Assembly (NCBI GenBank): GCA_002221725.1
Contig: NJFT01000011.1
Span: 248,001 to 312,000, forward strand
Direction: 5' to 3'
DNA length: 64,000 nt
Origin: Scedosporium boydii
Lineage: Eukaryota; Ascomycota; Sordariomycetes; Microascales; Microascaceae
In this document: one piece after another, positions 57,801-64,000 of the stretch
How positions within the stretch are numbered: the stretch's first letter is position 1
Layout of the letters: every line of letters starts with the position of its first letter
Notes under the pieces: generated by a model
Database searches by the model: none
Told to the model about the DNA's origin: nothing
Seen by the model: only the letters and a program-made list of their open reading frames with translations
Position numbers and translations under genes: made by a program

Positions 57801-60800
57801 ATCGGATTCTCTCCCCCTTGCGAAGGCCGGCCCACATTCGGATTCTAGAACATCAACCCCCTATTACGAAGGAGTCTGCCGAGTTTCTCCTCAAAAAAAT
57901 GTCGAAGCCCTTGCCTCGTACTCCGTACATCCCTCCTTGGGAGCTTCGGCGCAAACCGTCATCTCCCAGGTCTCACCCGAGTATGAAAATTACCGTCAGG
58001 TTGCTTCCATGATCGCCAGCAGTTGATAGCCTTGTTCCGGGCGGCGACAGCATCAGGGACATGATTACAGTCTATCATGATTACGAGGTAGAACACTGGA
58101 ATCTGGAAATAGGTGCCTCGTTGACACGACCCTTTCCGAAGACTTGAAAAAGACTTGCGGAGTGTATGTGCATGTACTTCATAACACTTGAGGCTCAACT
58201 CCCCCTCGGGAGGTCGCCTCGCGTGGCAGACATGGATTATTAGTCCGAGTGTACGAAGTAACATACTTCGAACATGTAGCGTAATTTACTTCAGATTGTA
58301 TTTTAGGGGACTGATGATACATGCACCTAGCATGCACCCCGACTTGGTCCTTCGTAAATAACTGTCACCACCAGACCATCTGTAATTTCCCTTCTGGGTG
58401 CTCTGCATGAGCCTGGGTCATCCAACAGAGGCGTGCTACTTCGTAGGCATCCACCTCCTGAGGGATAAACAAGGGAGTGAGTGGCTCACTTCGACCGACA
58501 CTTTGTCATGCTCTCTCCTTGCTTGTACGTAGTAAAGGCCAAATTACACTCACGTCGGCGGTATTTTACTTCGTAGCAGCCATCTTGGCGGTGAGAATTC
58601 TCAGTTGGCGCTTCGGTAACTGTTAACAGACAATTGAGGAAACCCGAGGTCACTGATACGAGGTTGGGGTCAAAAGAGCCTGGCCAGTTTCCCTCACGTC
58701 ACTACGGAGCACGAAATAGCCTCAAGGTGACCACTGCTCGGATGACCTGGCGGCGGATGCTTCCGCTTGCCAGGGGCGGCTTCCTCCCTCTGTACAGGTT
58801 CGAAGTATCTAATCTAGTAAACTTCGTAGTCTATGAAGTGCGGTGACTGGTTGGGTTGGCTGACTGCGAGCATGGCACTTTGGCTGTCGCTCCAGGGCCC
58901 GAGTGCTATCAAGATCTGATACTTCGTGGTAATTAATACCGCCCAGGAATTATTTGGCTGAAGTCTATGACCCAAACAGCACAGCCTGGCGAGCCACCCC
59001 TAACTACATATTTAAGCAATATCACCATACAAAAGTACTGAGTAGAAGCTCCTCCACGGAAAAAGCATCTCTCACTGCATTCCCCAAAGTGCGCTGTTAT
59101 GCATTAGAACAGCGTCATCTGAATTGCGTCGGCTTCAGTGTTGCTGGTCAGGATCTAGCCCTAAAAAGCCATCATCTCTTTGTGCTATTTACTTCATCGT
59201 CCACAGAGACCAATATTATTTCCATCTCCTGCATGTTGTGTATTCCTTCGTATGTAATACCACCTCGTATCCTTGCGCTGATATGGTCCTATCTCGTACG
59301 GAGCACAAACAGGCAACAGCAAAGGATGAAATAAACTAGATTCAAGCCACATCACAATGCGTCATCTCATCATCCCCAGCGGCTTTCCTCAGCTTTCAGT
59401 CCCAAATGCCCATCACTAATTCAGATCAGCACCATCTCGTCCCTCGCCTCGGTGTATTTCATGCACGCTTCCAAGTCGAGAATCAAGGTGCCCTTTGACC
59501 AGGGATACCCCTCCAGTCCTACCCTATCCCATTGGGTTGTCACATCTCGTGGGGTAGTCTTTGTCCATTTGTCCTCAGGACCCAGAGAAGAGGCCAGCCG
59601 GGGGAAGCTTCCGGAAGTCATGTGGGTAACCTACATAGACTGGCCAGGCTCGTCTTGGGGGGATCCTACGAAGTCCGAAGTACACCTATCGAGGGATTAG
59701 ACTTGTTAGCTCGGTACGATGCAATACCCATATAAAGTACAGATATTACTAGTAAAATGCCACCCCCTTAAGTATCCCTACAACAGCACCACATCAGCCG
59801 AGGTATCTAGTTCAGTCCCACCAGCAGAAACATTTCAAGAGCTCACAGTCAGCCCCGACAGTATTTCACCACTTTTCATCACTTTAATTAGGAAAAAAGT
59901 AGATATTTAGTTTTTCTAAGCTTAAGGTAATAATAATGTAACTTTAAAAAGATGAAAATATATAGAGAAATAAAGAATATTTGATGTAAAGGAAAAAATG
60001 GCAGGGTTGGAGGGGCATGTCGAGAGAACTTCAAGAGCTCGAAATTTAGAAGTATCTTCCCCTATAATTAATATGGGATAGTACTTACAGGGAACCCTAG
60101 TCAAGTGGAGCTTCAGTTTCGAGCTAACAAGTCTAATCCCTGTGGGAGTTGTAGTGTACACCAACGCATTACCCCCCGCAAGGAGTAGTGACTGTACAGG
60201 TACATACCTCATCATAAACAGCAGGTGGACTGGACGGGCTTCTTCAACCCCTGGTATGCTTGTCCCGAACAATCACGACCGCCACGCGGCGATGCCGTCC
60301 CGGGCCCTTGGGAGTGGGTCTGTGTAGTTTATGAAAAGAGTACGAAGTACACTACAATTGTACTTCTAACAAAGGACGACTCCAGCATCCACTTCCAAGT
60401 CGGGTTCCATCGCAGAGAAGCAAAACCATTGATGACATTGTGAGCCAATAATAGTTTACCATCAGTCCGAATCCCACGAAAATAACAAGGGATTGCGTAC
60501 AGAATAGTCGTACGGCTTCTAGAATCGCCACACGCAATCCAAATCGACTCAGTCGGTGATCGTGAATCGCTTCTCCCACGCCTAAACTGGTGTGTGCTAG
60601 GCCATGCACGCTACTCGCCTCGCGCCTACGAAGTATGCAGCTCCTGCCCGATTGAGTCGAGAGCACGGCCCTAGGAGAAGAAGGAACTCAATTCAATGCT
60701 ATGAGCCACGCCGGGAATACTTCAAGAATATATGATGAGCACAAACTTAAGGTAGAGCGTGGGAGGGCTGAAGAAGCGGTAACACCTTGTTGAAAGAGCA

Positions 60801-61958
60801 ACAAATCTCCACAGCGGAGAGAAGCCTCAACTGCGCGATAAGCGGTGAGTCCTGTATGGTCTTACATCCGTACTCGCGATTACATCAATGTAATCAATAA
60901 TCGACAGTGCTATCACATCCTGCCTGTGTATAGACCCTTACATGCTACCAACCCACACGAGCCGTGTTCCACGATCTTTGATCGTAGGATCTATCTCCCT
61001 TGTCTCTAGTATCCCTGGTTATCAACTCTCAATACCCGTATCAAGCTTAAATTATTTTGCTTGCTATCTATCCCATCTCACTACTAAGAATAAGAAAGCC
61101 TTATTCCACCTACTCTTCTTTAATTTTCCCTGGTTGTCTACTCTTACCAATCTTAGGGTCTATCAACTCCGCGACCATGAAGGTAAGAGTGCCACGGATG
61201 TTCTTTCCAGGCGAAAATTCACATAGAGGTGCTGCAGCTCCCGAGGTGGCCGCTAAATTGCCCGAACCGGAACTCGCCAATGCTGGGGGTATTCGTGGAT
61301 CGAGGGAGATACATGCTTTGGAGGGTATGCGATTGTATGTTCGTATCCTGCGCGTATGGAAGTCATCGTCGCATCAACTATGAGCGCTGTGTATATCTCG
61401 TTTTGAGGGTCGTCGTTTCCCTGGCTCAACAAGGTTGGGAAGATGAGTTCAGCAGGACCAGGCGCATTCCTATACAGGGAGAGAAGTGATCGAGCAGCCT
61501 AGAGATAGCAGCTAGTGGCGAAGGGCTAAGACCTTCCGACCTTCAGTCTGGCCGAGCGGGCAATATGATGTGTCAACTAAGTGCTGGACTCGGAGTCAAT
61601 GATTGTTCGGCGGCACTGGTCAGCTTTCACAGAGACGCGAATGTCAGATTATATCAAACTTCCGGGATTATGAGAGGATACGCTGGAACAAGCAATTGTG
61701 TAAGTTTTTTTGATTTTTTTTTTTTTTTCTTTTTCTATTTTTTAAATAGTCTATTTCCCCCAGCCTCAAGTGTCATAGTACGATACACTTAGAAGGCAGT
61801 CCACAGGGTCCCTCTTTGTCCTTGGCATCCTCCTGAGCAGCACCCTTCCCATTACCTTCACCCCTGCGCTCGGCACCGTTTCCACGCGCCGCACCCCTGT
61901 TCACGGCCTCTACAGGTTGCTTCTTACCATTGCTCCGGCTCTCCTTGCTTCCATGTAG
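54807..61958. other. About 7.1 kb without convincing protein-coding genes
   Basis: Frames here are short (at most 126 codons), overlap each other on both strands and show no recognised motif. The stretch is dotted with the nonamer TACGAAGTA/TACTTCGTA (perfect copies for example at 55613, 56645, 56886, 56917, 57111, 58252, 58437, 58567 and 60341) and looser forms. A T-rich tract lies at about 61708-61745. Untranslated RNA genes or a gene with many small exons cannot be excluded by eye. No transposon ends were recognised. Confidence 0.5.
61708..61745. repeat. Poly-T-rich tract
   Basis: About 38 bases almost entirely T with single G, A and C interruptions, about 200 bp beyond the 3' end of the WrbA-like gene. 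Confidence 0.8.
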
Positions 61959-63160
61959 TCAACCAAAGTGCTTGGCGGCGGTCTTGTAGAACTGCTCGCC
62001 CTGGATCCGGGCGACCTCGAGCTCGGTGTCGGAAGGCTGCCTGGAGCCGTCGGCGGCAGCGAAGGTACCGGCGCCCCAAGCGGAGCCACCGCGGACCTCG
62101 TTGACATTGCTGAACTGGGGGAAGGTGTGGGCGTAACCGAGAGGGACGTAGATGATGCCGTGGTGGACGAGAGTCGACATGGCGGCGATGGCAGTGGACT
62201 CCTGGCCACCACCAAGAGTGCCGGTGGAGATGAAGAGGCCGGCGAGCTTGCCAGAGAAGCCACCACTGGCCCACTGGCCACCAGTCTTATCCCAGAAGGC
62301 CTGTTTGCGAAACCACGGGGTTAGTGCATTCCACACCTGAAATATCGAATGCTAGAGTTGGGCTCTCTTACCTTCCATTGAGCAGGGAAGTTACCATAAC
62401 GGGTGGGGATACCGAGGAGGAAGGCGTCATATCCAGCTAGGACAGCGGGGTCGTTAAGGGCGGGATACTGGGCCTTGGGAGGCGCGTGCATCTTGGCGAG
62501 GACCTCATCGCTGAGGGTCTCGGGGATTCTATGATGATGATGATGATGTTAGCGGTGTTACTTTCCCTGTGGTGGTGGTGGTGATGATGGTGATGGGGAT
62601 ATATTGTTGATCAATTGGGCTCAGTAACAAATGACGTCGTTGGCTTGGCGGGGTGGTCAAGGCGGGGGAGTAGGAGTCGGAGGGAGAGGCGGGGTTCCAA
62701 ATTCGGCGACCAGCTTCCATGCTCGATGAACGGACTGCCCCTCCCTCCAGCCAGGGATGATCAATCCTGATTGGATTTAACTCATCGATCTGGACAGATC
62801 TGGGATCAATCTCCTCAGTTGGTCTTTGGCCAATACCGCATTCAACCTGGCCCACCAATTGAACCCAGCAGGCCTGTCCTCGGCCGGGGTTTGGGGTGTG
62901 TCGTAGGCTCAATCAAATGCAGGACGGATGATCGGGGGACCTTACTGGTAGATGTCGGCGGAACCACCAGCCTTCTCGATACCCTGCTTCTGGGCCTCGG
63001 CGAGCTGCTTGATGTGGCCGTACATCGAGTACTAAGGTTCGTTCGCATTAGCATCATGATCTCTCTCGGTGCGGACTCGGTATGCGCTGGTGCCGATCGA
63101 CGTAAGGCGGGAACAACTGGGCGATATGCTCACATAAACAATAGCGATCTTGGGAGCCAT
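61959..63160 (-). CDS. WrbA-like NAD(P)H:quinone oxidoreductase (flavodoxin fold)
   Basis: Four exons, 63134-63160, 62946-63031, about 62372-62528 and 61959-62300, give about 203 aa, the usual length. MAPKIAIVY|YSMYGHI forms the FMN phosphate-binding loop, split by the first intron. GIPTRYGNFPAQWK|AFWDKTGG is the second FMN-contact loop, and STGTLGGGQE plus VPLGYAH complete the WrbA/Lot6 flavodoxin pattern. Such enzymes reduce quinones by two electrons in the cytosol during oxidative stress; fungal homologues are known as minor allergens (Alt a 7/Cla h 7 type) and as benzoquinone reductases. The 9-codon first exon and a 417-bp second intron containing an ATG-repeat tract are unusual. The exact end of exon 3 may be off by one base. 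Confidence 0.92.
62523..62605. repeat. ATG/GTG trinucleotide-repeat tracts in an intron
   Basis: ATGATG repeats (about 62530-62548) and GTGGTG/ATGATG repeats (about 62570-62600) lie within intron 2 of the quinone oxidoreductase gene, right beside its 3' splice site. Confidence 0.8.
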
Positions 63161-64000
63161 TTTGACTGAAGAGGACGTTGGGTATTTAGAAGAGAGAGGG
63201 TATCTGAGGGTATCTGAGTATGGCTGAGAATGGAAGAATGGACACTGAACGAATTGATGAGAATGGTACGGGGAAAGACGTGGTGGGCGGCTCGACCTAT
63301 ATAGTTTTCCGACTCGCAGCTCTCATGGATGCCGGAGCTAATATCCGCGCTTGGCCCTCCGTTATTGAACGCTTCCCATCGGTGCGTGGATGTGCGTGGA
63401 TCCCCTTTGGACGTGAGAGTATCGATCCCAACGGTCCAGTGCAACTTTACCTCGCCCGTGGACAGGCAGGTATCCATCATACGACGGCTTCGTACACTCC
63501 GAAGTACAACACTACGCACACAGCTCTTCGTCGTGACATGCCTCCAACATGCAGGGAGGCAGCTTTACCTCGTAGTGTGGTGCAGCTGTCCTGGCTTTGC
63601 TTTGGTATTAGTGGGATGCAAGATGGTGGATGCAACGTCAGAAGGGAGAGCTTTAGTGCCGGATGTGGGGAGGAGGCGTCCGTGCATCCGTCGGATCGCT
63701 CAAATTGTTCGCTTAGGGCTGTCTTTGTAAGATCTTAGACTGTTATTGATAACCAGTAGGTTCCCCCTTTGCAGGCCACTCCGTACTTCGTAACGTCGCA
63801 AGACGCTGCGAAACAGTAATGGATTCGACGTGATGGGACCCCCGACAACAATCTGAACTTTGAACTTCTCTGGTATTAGATGAGATGCTCCTGGCTTCCC
63901 TCTCGGCTCTAGTGTAAGTTTTTGCCAAGATTACGAAGTCGAAAACCTCCCCGGGCACACCTGCTGCCTCTGCCGTTGCTGGTTACTGAACAATTGTCAT
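63161..64000. other. Promoter side of the quinone oxidoreductase gene
   Basis: No coding sequence recognised. One perfect TACTTCGTA (63784-63792) and two related words near 63490-63510. The frames here have no motif. Confidence 0.45.

Noticed and set aside
57754..58026. 90-codon frame in the gene-poor region
   Set aside because: Overlaps another frame, no motif and no splice partners seen.
61540..61620. TGGCCGAGCGG word resembling the D-arm of a tRNA-Leu/Ser gene
   Set aside because: No matching acceptor stem, anticodon arm or T-arm in the following 90 bases.
1..64000. CRISPR arrays, bacterial operons or ribosome binding sites
   Set aside because: The spliced genes and retroelements are eukaryotic; the only tandem repeats are the R minisatellite and simple tracts, without spacers.

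Overview
The window looks like nuclear DNA of a filamentous ascomycete, most likely a Eurotiomycete (Aspergillus/Penicillium relatives). This rests on short introns (about 50-140 bp) with CTAAC/CTGAC-type branch sites, a hydrolase-NACHT-ankyrin receptor, a fungal pectate lyase and a set of single-copy fungal housekeeping genes. No species call is attempted. No tRNA, rRNA or CRISPR array was recognised.

Bases 1 to about 27,640 form an AT-rich, gene-free transposon island in which nearly every remaining C sits in CpT or CpC and TpA is everywhere, the pattern of repeat-induced point mutation (RIP). It holds three related Ty3/gypsy chromoviruses. A starts before the window and ends at 5868; B, whose 5' part A has displaced, runs 5869-9554; C lies on the minus strand at 18263-26583 and is complete, with 442-bp LTRs. 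A second gypsy lineage, D, has its pol at about 14212-17700. There are also three solo insertions of a 600-650 bp element R that carries a 29-bp minisatellite, and a 623-bp TRIM-like mini-LTR element at 2044-2666. Target-site duplications (TSDs) let the nesting be read: solo LTR E (TSD CTCTA) was hit by C (TSD TCAAG/TTAAA), and C was hit by R3 (TSD TATAT). All three chromoviruses carry a conserved coding frame antisense to pol, between the chromodomain and the 3' LTR. A less mutated copia-like LTR (27640-27880) marks the edge of the island.

From 28.8 kb the base composition becomes normal. Gene models below were assembled by hand from splice signals and frame. In order: an NLR-type STAND protein (+, 28778-32880); a broken guanylate kinase copy (-, 33100-33606); a short-chain dehydrogenase (+, 34148-35257); a small conserved fungal protein (-, 35766-36119); a patatin-domain lipase (-, 37184-39833); a secreted PL1 pectate lyase (-, 41339-42523); the splicing factor Prp17/Cdc40 (-, 43558-45162); the cornichon cargo receptor Erv14 (-, 46337-46996); methionine aminopeptidase 1 (-, 48186-49862); kynurenine 3-monooxygenase (+, 51339-53194); an F-box/Cys-rich protein (-, 54060-54806); and a WrbA-like flavodoxin quinone oxidoreductase (-, 61959-63160).

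The genes do not form a pathway or cluster. They are independent housekeeping genes (splicing, ER export, N-terminal methionine removal, NAD synthesis, lipid turnover) with accessory genes (NLR, pectate lyase, SDR, guanylate kinase relic) concentrated on the side next to the transposon island. About 7 kb (54.8-61.9 kb) has no convincing gene but many copies of the palindrome-like nonamer TACGAAGTA/TACTTCGTA.
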